A stretch of DNA of 17,957 nucleotides from Rhodospirillales bacterium (GTDB lineage: Bacteria > Pseudomonadota > Alphaproteobacteria > Rhodospirillales > Casp-alpha2): assembly GCA_028282185.1 (NCBI GenBank), contig JANQIJ010000059.1, forward strand, positions 1 to 17,957, in the 5' to 3' direction. The notes beneath the pieces were generated by a model. That model had not been told where the DNA came from, made no database searches, and was given only the letters and a program-made list of their open reading frames with translations. Positions 6,127-14,026 of this stretch are shown in pieces. The position numbers and the translations under genes were made by a program. The stretch's first letter is position 1. Each line of letters starts with the position of its first letter.

Positions 6127-7614
6127 TTGAACGTTGAATTCCCGAGCCGGCGCGTCCGGTTGTTCCTGAGCATGGATTTCGTCGGGTCCACACCCTACAA
6201 ACAAGCGAATCATCCTCATCAAACTATCAGCGAAACCGACGGTATAGATCCCCAGCCCTGGTCGTCGCCGTTTGCGCATGTTTTCAGTCAATTGGAACTG
6301 GATCTCGATTCTATTTGGGAAGCCGTCTTCAATGTCGCGCAGGGTTTGAACAACAACCCCAACTATGAAACCTCACAAGCGGACCTCGTCAAGCTGCTAA
6401 CTCATGAACGCCCCTTCTACGCCCGCGAGACAAGAAAAAATCAAGCCCCCATCCGTGCGAAGCCACATCATTGGAAGGCCATTGGCGATGAATCCGTCTT
6501 TATTCTGAAACTTGAAAATCCGATACAGGCCCTCGTTGCCGTCAAGGTTTTCAGTGAGGCGGTAAAAAAGATCCGCGCGCATATGCGGGACAAGAAATGG
6601 AACCCGCTGAACGTGAAAGCCAGTGCCTGGCTGGCCGGTTTTCCCGTCAACAACTCGGAGATCGTGCTCGGCCCCCGGAACATTGAACTTCCGGCCCCCA
6701 AGGATGCACAGGCGATGAAATACGTGGCACCCCTGGCCTATCGCTACGGCCGTGAGCACCTTAAAGAGCGGGCGGGCATCGATACTAAGGCGGCTGACTT
6801 GCCTTTTCCTTCAGGCAAGATCGGCACTATCGAAGATTGTGCGCAGGACGCGTTGCATCAGTATCTCGACTATGTCGGGCCGCAAGTTGATGTGGGGTTC
6901 CGCTTGGCGGACCTGGCAACGCCGGAAAAAATGACCGTCTCTGCTGATCTGGCATACCTCTTGGCCCGCACGCTCTACATGATCAAGGATGGCGGCAAAG
7001 CAATACGCCATGAGGCAGCCGGCACGAAAGACGTCAATGACGATAAGCGGTTATCTGCGTTTCTAAAAGCGCCTGTATCGGTAAAAGTCTATCGCAAAGA
7101 CCCGATCGAATTCAGCCTTAACGACATTAAGATGTACTACGATGGCCGCCGCCCATTGAAGGGGGTTCGCAACGGTATTCCTTATCCTGTCTTTTGGATC
7201 GCCAACGATCCGGTTGACGAGGTTCTGGAATGCGAGCGGGAGTTGCTTGGCAAGGAACCCCTCAACAAGCACACGTCCATTCTAGAAAAAACCATCAATT
7301 TGTGTTGGGCCTTCTTACACTCGGGCCATAGAGACCCGTCATCTTCCGCAGATCAGTGGTTGATGCCGCCCTTCATTGAAACGTGGAACCTATGGAGCCC
7401 GTTCTCCGAATTAAGCAAGGACTCAGAGCCCGATACCGAACGACGCGGAGACCTTAAAGAACCCGGGTTTCCAAAGTGGCATTCCGAAAGATACGAGCAG
7501 ATTCTGCAGCTTACCGCTCGAAATATCGACCGCGCCCTGAGCGTTCCAGGAGAGACCCAAAGAGCAGGGGGTAAACCAAAGCCACCGGCTGAGCGCGGCC
7601 GCAGTCCGGATTAA
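6127..7614 (+). CDS. divergent class III nucleotidyl cyclase (stand-alone, soluble)
   Basis: I recognise no full-length relative, but the class III cyclase catalytic core is clear. Residues are numbered from the GTG at 6118. VRLFLSMDFVGST (13-25) is the first strand with metal-binding Asp20. WKAIGDESVFIL (119-130) has Lys120 and metal-binding Asp124. NVKASAWLAGFPV (165-177) is the next strand. LDYVGPQVDVGFRLADLA (250-267) has Asp251, Asp258 where cyclases usually have Asn, and the transition-state Arg262. About 65 residues are inserted between the last two blocks. Residues 300-498 match nothing I know; there is no membrane segment, GAF, PAS or HAMP. It should form a cyclic nucleotide from an NTP; the base is not predictable. 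GAGGGTG at 6114-6120 suits the TTG at 6127, while the GTG at 6118 would lie on it. Lower GC than neighbours; next to an ImmA/IrrE peptidase. Confidence 0.75.
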   Translation: MNVEFPSRRVRLFLSMDFVGSTPYKQANHPHQTISETDGIDPQPWSSPFAHVFSQLELDLDSIWEAVFNVAQGLNNNPNYETSQADLVKLLTHERPFYARETRKNQAPIRAKPHHWKAIGDESVFILKLENPIQALVAVKVFSEAVKKIRAHMRDKKWNPLNVKASAWLAGFPVNNSEIVLGPRNIELPAPKDAQAMKYVAPLAYRYGREHLKERAGIDTKAADLPFPSGKIGTIEDCAQDALHQYLDYVGPQVDVGFRLADLATPEKMTVSADLAYLLARTLYMIKDGGKAIRHEAAGTKDVNDDKRLSAFLKAPVSVKVYRKDPIEFSLNDIKMYYDGRRPLKGVRNGIPYPVFWIANDPVDEVLECERELLGKEPLNKHTSILEKTINLCWAFLHSGHRDPSSSADQWLMPPFIETWNLWSPFSELSKDSEPDTERRGDLKEPGFPKWHSERYEQILQLTARNIDRALSVPGETQRAGGKPKPPAERGRSPD

Positions 7615-7665
7615 GTCAAGAGCACTAGTATCCGCAGATAGCACGGCACGGCCAATGGCCCAGGG

Positions 7666-8616
7666 TCAGGCATGCGCCGCTTGTCGCGCCGCCTTGAGGC
7701 GGGCAAAATCGTCGCCCGCGTGATGGGACGACCGGGTCAGGGGCGAGGCGGAGACCAAGAGGAAGCCCTTGGCTTCCGCCAGGCGCCGGTACTCCTCGAA
7801 TTCATCCGGCGTGACGAACCGGTCGACGGGCGCGTGCCTGGGCGTCGGCGCCAGGTACTGGCCGATGGTCAGGAAATCCACCCGGGCCGAGCGCAGATCG
7901 TCCATCACCTGAAGGATTTCCTCCCGCGTTTCGCCGAGCCCCACCATGATCCCCGACTTGGTGAAGATCTCCGGATCGATGTCCTTGGCGTCGTCGAGCA
8001 GCCTGAGCGAATGGAAATACCGCGCCCCCGGCCGGATGGAGGGATAGAGCCGGGGCACGGTCTCCAGGTTGTGGTTGAAAACGTCCGGCTTGGCGGTGAT
8101 GACAGCCTCAAGCGCGCCCGGCTTGTCCCGGAAATCGGGCGTCAGAACCTCGATCGTCGTATGCGGGGACGTGTCACGAATGCGCCGGATGCATTTGACG
8201 AACTGATCCGCCCCGCCATCGTCCAGATCGTCCCGGTCGACGGAGGTGATGACCAGGTGGTTCATCATCATCTCGCCCACGGCGATGGCGAGGTTTTCCG
8301 GCTCCATGGGGTCGACGGCGCCGGGCTTGCCGGTGGCCACGTTGCAGAACGCGCAGGCCCGCGTGCAGATGTCGCCCAGGATCATCACCGTGGCGTGCTT
8401 GTTGGCCCAGCACTCGCCGATGTTGGGGCAGGCCGCTTCCTCGCAGACCGTATTGAGCCCCAAGTCGCGCATGAGCGCGCGGGTCTCGCCGTAGGCCTTG
8501 GACGTGGGCGCCTTGACCCGGATCCACGCGGGCTTCTTCCGGTGGGGGTTCTCCGGATTGTTGCGCTTCTCCGGATGGCGGAAGGGGCGAACGTTGTCTG
8601 AAGCGTTTTCTGTCAT
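7666..8616 (-). CDS. lipA: lipoyl synthase (LipA)
   Basis: A 316-residue radical SAM enzyme that inserts two sulfurs into octanoyl groups on E2-type lipoyl domains. Counting from the ATG at 8616, the auxiliary cluster cysteines are Cys58, Cys63 and Cys69 (CEEAACPNIGEC), the radical SAM cluster is Cys84-Cys88-Cys91 (CTRACAFC), and the C-terminal RSSHHAG (from 295) holds the serine ligand of the auxiliary cluster. The frame is open up to the lpd stop, with an ATG at 8652 and a TTG at 8676; 8616 gives the usual family length, although its ribosome site is weak. It is the last gene of the pdh cluster and supplies the cofactor for PdhC and for the lipoyl domain on PdhB. It is convergent with the cyclase gene across 51 bp. 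Confidence 0.95.
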   Translation of the reverse strand: MTENASDNVRPFRHPEKRNNPENPHRKKPAWIRVKAPTSKAYGETRALMRDLGLNTVCEEAACPNIGECWANKHATVMILGDICTRACAFCNVATGKPGAVDPMEPENLAIAVGEMMMNHLVITSVDRDDLDDGGADQFVKCIRRIRDTSPHTTIEVLTPDFRDKPGALEAVITAKPDVFNHNLETVPRLYPSIRPGARYFHSLRLLDDAKDIDPEIFTKSGIMVGLGETREEILQVMDDLRSARVDFLTIGQYLAPTPRHAPVDRFVTPDEFEEYRRLAEAKGFLLVSASPLTRSSHHAGDDFARLKAARQAAHA

Positions 8617-8676
8617 TTCATTTTTCCGCGCAAAGCCACTTTCGCGGTCCATTCGACCGCTCAGGTTTTGCGACAA

Positions 8677-10083
8677 CTAGAAATGGATCACCCGGTCATA
8701 GGCGTCAAGCACCGACTCGTGCATCATCTCCGACAACGTCGGATGCGGGAAGACCGTGTGCATGAGCTCTTCCTCGGTGGTCTCGAGGCCCATGGCGACG
8801 ACGAACCCCTGGATCAGCTCCGTCACTTCCGCGCCCACCATGTGGGCCCCCAGCAATTGTCCCGTCTTCTCGTCGAACACCGTCTTGATCATGCCGTCGG
8901 GCTCACCGAGCGCGATGGCCTTGCCGTTGCCGACGAAGGGGAAGCGGCCGACCCTGACCTTGTGCCCCGCCTCGATCGCCTTGGCTTCCGTCAGGCCGAC
9001 GCTGGCGACCTGCGGATGGCAATAGGTGCAGCCGGGGATCTGCGTCTTTTCCATGGGATGGACGTTGGGCAGGCCCTTGATCTTCTCGATGCAGATGACG
9101 CCTTCGTGCTCGGCCTTATGGGCCAGCATGGGCGGGCCGGCCACATCGCCGATGGCGTAGACGCCGGGCTCGTCCGTGCGGCCGTAGCCGTCGATGACGA
9201 TGCAGCCCCGGTCCGTCTTGACCTTGGTGTTTTCCAGGCCGATGTCCTCGATGTTGCCGACCACGCCGACGGCGGAGATCACCCGGTCGACGGTGATCTG
9301 CTGGGTTTTGCCGGTCTTGTCCTCGATGGTGGCGGTGACGCTGTCGGCTGCCTTGTCCAGCTTGGTGACCTTGGCCTCGGTCATGATCTTGAGACCCAGC
9401 TTCTCCATCTGCTTGCGGGCGATATCGGAAATCTCGGCATCTTCCACGGGCATGATCCGGTCCATGACCTCGACCACGGTGACGTCCGCCCCCATGGTGT
9501 GGAAGAAACTGGCGAACTCGATGCCGATGGCGCCGGAGCCGACGACCAAGAGCTTCTTCGGCATGATGTCCGGCACCAGGGCCTCGAAATAGGTCCAGAC
9601 CAGCTTCTTGTCCGGCTCCAGCCCCGGCAGAACGCGGGGGCGCGCACCCGTGGCGACGATGATGTGCTTGCCGGTCAAGTCCGGCAGGGCCTTCCCGTCG
9701 GCATCGACAACAGCCACCTTGCCGCCGCCCTTCAGCCTGGCCGCGCCGTCGATCACGGTGACCTTGTTCTTCTTCAGCAAATGCCCGACGCCGCCGTTCA
9801 ACTGCGCCGAGACTCCCCGCGACCGCTCGATCACCTTCTGAAGATCGAAGGTCGGGTCCTTGCATTCCAGGCCGTAGGCGCCGGCGTGCTTCATGTAATG
9901 GTAGATTTCCGCGGACCGCAGCAGCGCCTTGGTCGGAATGCAACCCCAGTTCAGGCAGATGCCGCCCAGGTGCTCTTTCTCGACCACGCAGGTCTTGAAG
10001 CCCAGCTGCGCCGCGCGGATCGCGGTGACGTAGCCGCCGGGCCCGCCCCCGATGATGACAACGTCGAAAGATGTATCGGCCAT
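8677..10083 (-). CDS. lpd: dihydrolipoyl dehydrogenase (E3)
   Basis: A 468-residue flavoprotein disulfide reductase that reoxidises dihydrolipoyl groups of the pyruvate dehydrogenase complex with NAD+. It has the FAD-binding GGGPGG at 12-17, the redox disulfide Cys43/Cys48 in CLNWGCIPTKALL, an NAD-binding GSGAIGIEFASFF segment in the middle, the second FAD block with YAIGDVAGPPMLAHKA, and the catalytic His447/Glu452 pair in HPTLSE near the C-terminus. The ATG at 10083 has GGAGAGGG about 6 bases upstream. It starts 13 bp after the pdhC stop, so it is the complex-dedicated E3. All key residues are present. Confidence 0.96.
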   Translation of the reverse strand: MADTSFDVVIIGGGPGGYVTAIRAAQLGFKTCVVEKEHLGGICLNWGCIPTKALLRSAEIYHYMKHAGAYGLECKDPTFDLQKVIERSRGVSAQLNGGVGHLLKKNKVTVIDGAARLKGGGKVAVVDADGKALPDLTGKHIIVATGARPRVLPGLEPDKKLVWTYFEALVPDIMPKKLLVVGSGAIGIEFASFFHTMGADVTVVEVMDRIMPVEDAEISDIARKQMEKLGLKIMTEAKVTKLDKAADSVTATIEDKTGKTQQITVDRVISAVGVVGNIEDIGLENTKVKTDRGCIVIDGYGRTDEPGVYAIGDVAGPPMLAHKAEHEGVICIEKIKGLPNVHPMEKTQIPGCTYCHPQVASVGLTEAKAIEAGHKVRVGRFPFVGNGKAIALGEPDGMIKTVFDEKTGQLLGAHMVGAEVTELIQGFVVAMGLETTEEELMHTVFPHPTLSEMMHESVLDAYDRVIHF

Positions 10084-10096
10084 GACGCGCCCTCTC

Positions 10097-11395
10097 CTAC
10101 AGCATCAACTGAAGCGGGTCTTCCAGGATCCCCTTCAGCTCCTTCATGAAGCCCGCGGCGGCGGCGCCGTCGATGCAGCGGTGATCGACGGCCAGCGTCA
10201 GGGTCATGACCGTGGCGACGGCGAGCGCGCCGTCCTTGACCACGGGGCGCTGTTCGCCAGCGCCGACGGACAGAATGCCGCCCTGGGGCGGGTTGATGAT
10301 GGAATTGAACGACTTCACGCCGAACATCCCCAGATTGGAGATCGAGAACGTCCCGCCCTGGAATTCCTCGGGCTGAAGCTTGCCGTCCCGCGCCTTGCCG
10401 GCCAGTTCCTTGGCCTGCTCGGAGATGGCGGCCAGGCCCAGGCTGCCGGCATCCTTGATGACCGGCGTGATCAGGCCGCCGTCGATGGCCACGGCCATGG
10501 AGATGTCGACCCGTTTGAATTTCAGGATCGCATCGTCCGTATAGGCGGCGTTTACATCCGGGCAGCGTTTGAGCGCAATGGCCACGGCCTTGATGACGAA
10601 ATCGTTGACGGAGATCTTGTAATCCGCGCCCTCGCGGCCGTTTAGTTCCTTACGCATGGCCATAAGGGCGTCGATCTCAATGTCTGCCGACGTATTGAAA
10701 TGCGGCACGTCCCGGGCCGAGCCGGTCAGCCGCGTGGCGATGACCTTGCGCATGGTGGAGTTTTCGACCGCGTCGAATTCCGGCATGTTGGCGAACACCG
10801 GGTCGTCGATGGTCGGTGCCGCCGCCGCGGCAGGCGCCGGGCTTGCGGCCGGGGCCGCACCTGCTTTTCCAATGCCCGCGGCCATAGCCGCGTCAATATC
10901 ACGCTTGACGATCCGCCCGCGCGGACCGGAACCGGCGATGGCGGCGAGTTCCAAACCTTCCTGTCCGGCAATACGGCGTGCCAAGGGACTGGCAAAGATG
11001 CGCTCTCCCGAAGGCGCGGGCGCGGCGGCAGGTGCCGGGGCCGGATCGGCGGTCGGCGCCGTGGGTTCAGGGGCCGGTGCCGGCGGTGCTTCACCCGTGG
11101 GTGCCGCAACGGCGGCCGAGGTATCGACGCCGTCCAGCGCCGATGCGTCCTCGCCGTCCTCCAACAACAGGGCAATGACCGAATTCACCGCGACGTCGCT
11201 GGCACCTTCCGGGACGACGATCTTGCCCAACACGCCTTCGTCCACGGCTTCGACCTCCATGGTCGCCTTGTCGGTTTCGATTTCGGCCAACACATCGCCG
11301 CTTTCCACCGTGTCGCCCTCTTGCTTGTGCCATTTCGCCAGGTTGCCCTCGGTCATCGTGGGCGACAGCGCCGGCATCAAAATCTTGATCGGCAT
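10097..11395 (-). CDS. pdhC: pyruvate dehydrogenase complex dihydrolipoamide acetyltransferase (E2)
   Basis: A 432-residue E2 that transfers the acetyl group from its lipoyl arm to CoA and forms the complex core. It has one lipoyl domain (1-78) with the modified lysine at Lys43 in TDKATMEVE, an Ala-Pro linker (about 95-130), the peripheral-subunit-binding domain (132-168), a second Ala-Pro linker, and the catalytic domain (about 205-432) with His405 and Asp409 in DHRCIDG. The ATG at 11395 follows GGAGGG. It is 20 bp downstream of pdhB and 13 bp upstream of lpd. Its lipoyl domain is closely similar in DNA and protein to that on PdhB. A single lipoyl domain is normal for alphaproteobacteria. 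Confidence 0.96.
   Translation of the reverse strand: MPIKILMPALSPTMTEGNLAKWHKQEGDTVESGDVLAEIETDKATMEVEAVDEGVLGKIVVPEGASDVAVNSVIALLLEDGEDASALDGVDTSAAVAAPTGEAPPAPAPEPTAPTADPAPAPAAAPAPSGERIFASPLARRIAGQEGLELAAIAGSGPRGRIVKRDIDAAMAAGIGKAGAAPAASPAPAAAAAPTIDDPVFANMPEFDAVENSTMRKVIATRLTGSARDVPHFNTSADIEIDALMAMRKELNGREGADYKISVNDFVIKAVAIALKRCPDVNAAYTDDAILKFKRVDISMAVAIDGGLITPVIKDAGSLGLAAISEQAKELAGKARDGKLQPEEFQGGTFSISNLGMFGVKSFNSIINPPQGGILSVGAGEQRPVVKDGALAVATVMTLTLAVDHRCIDGAAAAGFMKELKGILEDPLQLML
11229..11395. repeat. lipoyl-domain paralogous repeat, copy in pdhC
   Basis: The first about 165 bp of pdhC match the first about 165 bp of pdhB (12596-12762) with scattered, mostly third-position differences. Both encode PALSPTMTEG, EGDTVESGDVL and EIETDKATMEVEAVDEGVLG. 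This is a gene-internal duplication by descent, not a mobile element. Confidence 0.8.
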
Positions 11396-11415
11396 GTCTT
11401 GATCCCTCCCCGGTC

Positions 11416-12762
11416 TCAGGCGTAGCAGACGGCCTTGGCCGCCTCGACGACGTTATGCGCCTTGGGCAATGCCAGGGCTTCCAGGTTCGCCGCGTATGGC
11501 ATCGGCACGTCGGCCCCGGCGACCCGGGTCGGCGGCGCGTCCAGGTAATCGAACGCATGTTCGATGACCAGCTGGCTGACCTCTGCGCCGATGCCACAGG
11601 TCGGCCATCCCTCGCCCACGGAAACGATGCGGTTGGTCTTCTTCACCGACGTGCAGATGGTCTCCACGTCGATGGGCCGCACCGATCGCATGTTGATGAC
11701 TTCGGCATCGATGCCCTCGGCCGCCAGTTGCTCCGCCGCCTCCATGCAAATGCCGACGGCAATGGAATAGGCCACCAGGGTCACGTCATTGCCGGGCCGT
11801 TCGATCTTGGCCTTGCCGATGGGCAGGGTCCAGTCTTCGTCGTCCGGAATCTCGAAAGACTGGCCGTAGAGGATTTCGTTCTCCAGGAACACCACCGGGT
11901 TGGGGTCGCGGATGGCGGCCTTCAAAAGTCCCTTGGCATCCGCCGCCGACCAGGGCGCGACCACCTTGAGACCCGGGCAATGGGCGTACCAGGACGCATA
12001 GCACTGGGAATGCTGCGCCGCCACGCGGGCCGCCGCGCCGTTCGGCCCCCGGAAGACGATGGGGCAACCCATCTGGCCACCGGACATATAAAGCGTCTTG
12101 GCCGCCGAATTGATGATGTGGTCGATGGCCTGCATGGCGAAATTGAAGGTCATGAATTCGACGATCGGCTTCAATTCCAAGAACGCGGCGCCGGTGCCAA
12201 GCCCGGCGAAACCGATTTCCGTGATCGGCGTGTCGATCACCCGGCGCTCGCCGAACTCGTCCAGCAGCCCCTGGGAGATCTTGTAGGCGCCCTGGTACTG
12301 CGCCACCTCTTCCCCCATGAGGAAGACCGCCTCATCCCGGCGCATTTCCTCGGCCATGGCATCGCGAAGCGCCTCGCGGACGGTCGTCGTTTTCATGGGT
12401 CCGTTGTATTCCGGCTCCGCCGCCACTGGGGCCGCCACTGGGGCCGGCGCGGGTGTGGCCACCGTGGCGGGGGCCGGTTCTGCGGCAGGCGCCGTGCCGG
12501 CATCGGCGGGAACGTCTTCGCCTTCTTCGACGATCACGGCGATGGGCGTGTTGACGGCAACGCCGTCGGTCCCCTCGGCGACCAGGATTCTGCCGAGAAC
12601 GCCTTCGTCCACGGCCTCCACCTCCATGGTGGCCTTGTCCGTTTCGATTTCCAACAGGACATCGCCGCTTTCCACGGTATCGCCCTCGGATTTAAGCCAT
12701 TTCGCGATCTTGCCCTCGGTCATGGTGGGCGACAGCGCCGGCAGAAGTACTTGTGTAGCCAT
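11416..12762 (-). CDS. pdhB: pyruvate dehydrogenase E1 component beta subunit with N-terminal lipoyl domain
   Basis: A 448-residue E1-beta. Residues 1-78 are a full lipoyl domain with Lys43 in TDKATMEVE, followed by an Ala-Pro linker (about 90-135), and from about 140 the transketolase-like E1-beta with MGEEVAQYQGAYKIS and TPITEIGFAGLGTGAAF for thiamine diphosphate binding and a C-terminal RVAGADVPMPYAANLE. With PdhA it decarboxylates pyruvate and loads the acetyl group on lipoyl arms. The frame is open to 12915, but that stretch is antisense-like read-through over pdhA; the lipoyl domain begins at the ATG at 12762, with AGGAA 9-10 bases upstream. A lipoyl domain on E1-beta is a recognised alphaproteobacterial trait. 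All catalytic parts look intact. Confidence 0.95.
   Translation of the reverse strand: MATQVLLPALSPTMTEGKIAKWLKSEGDTVESGDVLLEIETDKATMEVEAVDEGVLGRILVAEGTDGVAVNTPIAVIVEEGEDVPADAGTAPAAEPAPATVATPAPAPVAAPVAAEPEYNGPMKTTTVREALRDAMAEEMRRDEAVFLMGEEVAQYQGAYKISQGLLDEFGERRVIDTPITEIGFAGLGTGAAFLELKPIVEFMTFNFAMQAIDHIINSAAKTLYMSGGQMGCPIVFRGPNGAAARVAAQHSQCYASWYAHCPGLKVVAPWSAADAKGLLKAAIRDPNPVVFLENEILYGQSFEIPDDEDWTLPIGKAKIERPGNDVTLVAYSIAVGICMEAAEQLAAEGIDAEVINMRSVRPIDVETICTSVKKTNRIVSVGEGWPTCGIGAEVSQLVIEHAFDYLDAPPTRVAGADVPMPYAANLEALALPKAHNVVEAAKAVCYA
12596..12762. repeat. lipoyl-domain paralogous repeat, copy in pdhB
   Basis: Partner of 11229-11395. The best matching DNA stretch starts at GCCTTCGTCCACGGC in both copies (11239 and 12601 regions). 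Gene conversion between the copies could be keeping them alike. Confidence 0.8.
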
Positions 12763-12793
12763 TGTTCTGAATTCCTTTCGCTGCCGTCTTGGC

Positions 12794-13834
12794 CTAGGCC
12801 TCAACGAGGACGTCGGTCCAAAGCTCAGACTCATCCGGCTCCGGGCTCTGCTGGGCGAATTCGGCGGCCTCATTGGCCAGCGCCTTGACCTCTTTGTCGA
12901 TGGCCTTGAGCTCATCTTCGGTCACCATTTTGGCGTCCAACATCTTCGACGCCAACATGTCGATGGGATCGGTTTCCCGGCGCACTTTCTGAACTTCTTC
13001 CTTCGACCGGTACTTCGCCGGGTCGGACATGGAATGCCCGCGATAGCGGTAGGTCTTCATTTCGAGGATGTACGGTCCCTTGCCGTCGCGGCAGTGTTTC
13101 AGCGCCTTTTCCGCGGCCTGTTTGACGGCGATGACGTCCATGCCATCGACCGGCTCGCCGGGAATGCCGTGGGCCGCACCGCGATTGTGCAACTCGGTCG
13201 ATACAGATGTCCGTTCAATCGCGGTGCCCATGCCGTACTTGTTGTTTTCGATCACGTAGATCACCGGCAGGGACCAGATCGCCGCCATGTTGAAACTCTC
13301 GTAAACCTGTCCCTGGTTGACGGCGCCGTCTCCGAAGTAGGTCATGCAGACGCCGCCGTCGCCTTTGTACTTATGGGCGAACGCCAGCCCGGTGCCGAGC
13401 GGCACCTGGCCACCAACGATGCCATGCCCACCGAAAAAGTTCTTTTCGCGGGAAAACATGTGCATTGAGCCGCCCTTACCCTTGGAGTAGCCGCCGCGCC
13501 GACCTGTCAATTCGGCCATCACACCCTTGGGGTCCATGTCGCAGGCCAGCATATGACCGTGATCGCGGTAACTGGTGATCACCGTATCCTGCGGTTCCGC
13601 CGCCGCCTGCATGCCAACGACAACGGCTTCCTGCCCGATGTAAAGGTGGCAGAAACCGCCGATCAAACCCATGCCATATAGCTGCCCGGCCTTCTCTTCG
13701 AACCGACGAATCAACAGCATGTTGCGGTAATAGGCCTTGAGATTTTCCAAGGATTCCTTGGGTGCCGCGGGTTTCTTTGCCCGGCTCGACCGCGCCCCCG
13801 AACGGGCCTGCGAAGACTTGGGTGATTTAGCCAT
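12794..13834 (-). CDS. pdhA: pyruvate dehydrogenase E1 component alpha subunit
   Basis: A 346-residue E1-alpha of the heterotetrameric type. A Lys/Ser-rich head (1-25) precedes the conserved YRNMLLIRRFEEKAGQLYGMG. GGFCHLYIGQEA (59-70), SYRDHGH (88-94) and GGSMHMF (121-127) are substrate and cofactor blocks. The thiamine diphosphate motif runs from GDG (168-170) to NN (197-198), and YRYRGHSMSDPAKYRS is the loop that is phosphorylated in mitochondrial relatives. The ATG at 13834 has GGGAGG 4 bases upstream; the frame extends to 13915 but the homologous protein begins near 13834. It is the first gene of pdhA-pdhB-pdhC-lpd-lipA, 31 bp before pdhB, with a likely promoter at 13937-13964. Confidence 0.96.
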   Translation of the reverse strand: MAKSPKSSQARSGARSSRAKKPAAPKESLENLKAYYRNMLLIRRFEEKAGQLYGMGLIGGFCHLYIGQEAVVVGMQAAAEPQDTVITSYRDHGHMLACDMDPKGVMAELTGRRGGYSKGKGGSMHMFSREKNFFGGHGIVGGQVPLGTGLAFAHKYKGDGGVCMTYFGDGAVNQGQVYESFNMAAIWSLPVIYVIENNKYGMGTAIERTSVSTELHNRGAAHGIPGEPVDGMDVIAVKQAAEKALKHCRDGKGPYILEMKTYRYRGHSMSDPAKYRSKEEVQKVRRETDPIDMLASKMLDAKMVTEDELKAIDKEVKALANEAAEFAQQSPEPDESELWTDVLVEA

Positions 13835-13936
13835 GATGCCTCCCGAAAAAAGCGCCCCCCCGGCGTCATGACGCCGACGTCGGCTCGCCATAAGTCGATG
13901 GTCGCACGGGCTCAATCCCGGTGACCTGCCGCCTAC

Positions 13937-13964
13937 GGTATAGTGATTTCCGCGGAGGAATCAA
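13937..13964 (-). promoter_or_regulatory. pdhA: putative promoter of the pdh operon
   Basis: On the minus strand TTGATT (13964-13959) is followed after 16 bp by TATACC (13942-13937), each matching 4 of 6 consensus bases. Transcription would begin near 13930, leaving a leader of about 95 nt. A run of A/T-rich DNA lies upstream at 13981-14012 and could act as an UP element. Confidence 0.4.
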
Positions 13965-13992
13965 GAAAGGTCAGGAATACTGCTTTATTTTT

Positions 13993-14007
13993 AACTTAAA
14001 TTAAGTT
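13993..14007. repeat. AT-rich 15-bp palindrome between ABM gene and pdhA promoter
   Basis: AACTTAA-A-TTAAGTT has exact 7-bp arms around one base. It lies 20 bp past the stop of the second ABM gene and about 30 bp upstream of the putative pdhA -35 box. There is no U run after it on the minus strand, so it is a poor terminator; an activator or repressor site for pdhA is possible. Confidence 0.5.
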
Positions 14008-14026
14008 TATTTTGTGCAACGCAATG

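Noticed and set aside
4920..7665. Direct repeats marking an integrase-type insertion (CTACTAGGATTC near 4919, GCACTAGTATCC near 7622)
   Set aside because: Only a partial match with several mismatches, no integrase or transposase in the window and no tRNA at either edge.
8617..8676. Longer LipA from ATG 8652 or TTG 8676
   Set aside because: The added residues are not typical of the family; kept as an alternative only because the ribosome site at 8616 is weak.
8668..10149. 493-codon open frame on plus across lpd
   Set aside because: Antisense shadow of lpd; its His/Asp/Gly-rich translation has no domain, and the minus frame is a perfect dihydrolipoyl dehydrogenase.
11455..12888. 477-codon open frame on plus across pdhB
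   Set aside because: Antisense shadow with Arg/Gly/His-rich low-complexity translation; pdhB on minus is certain.
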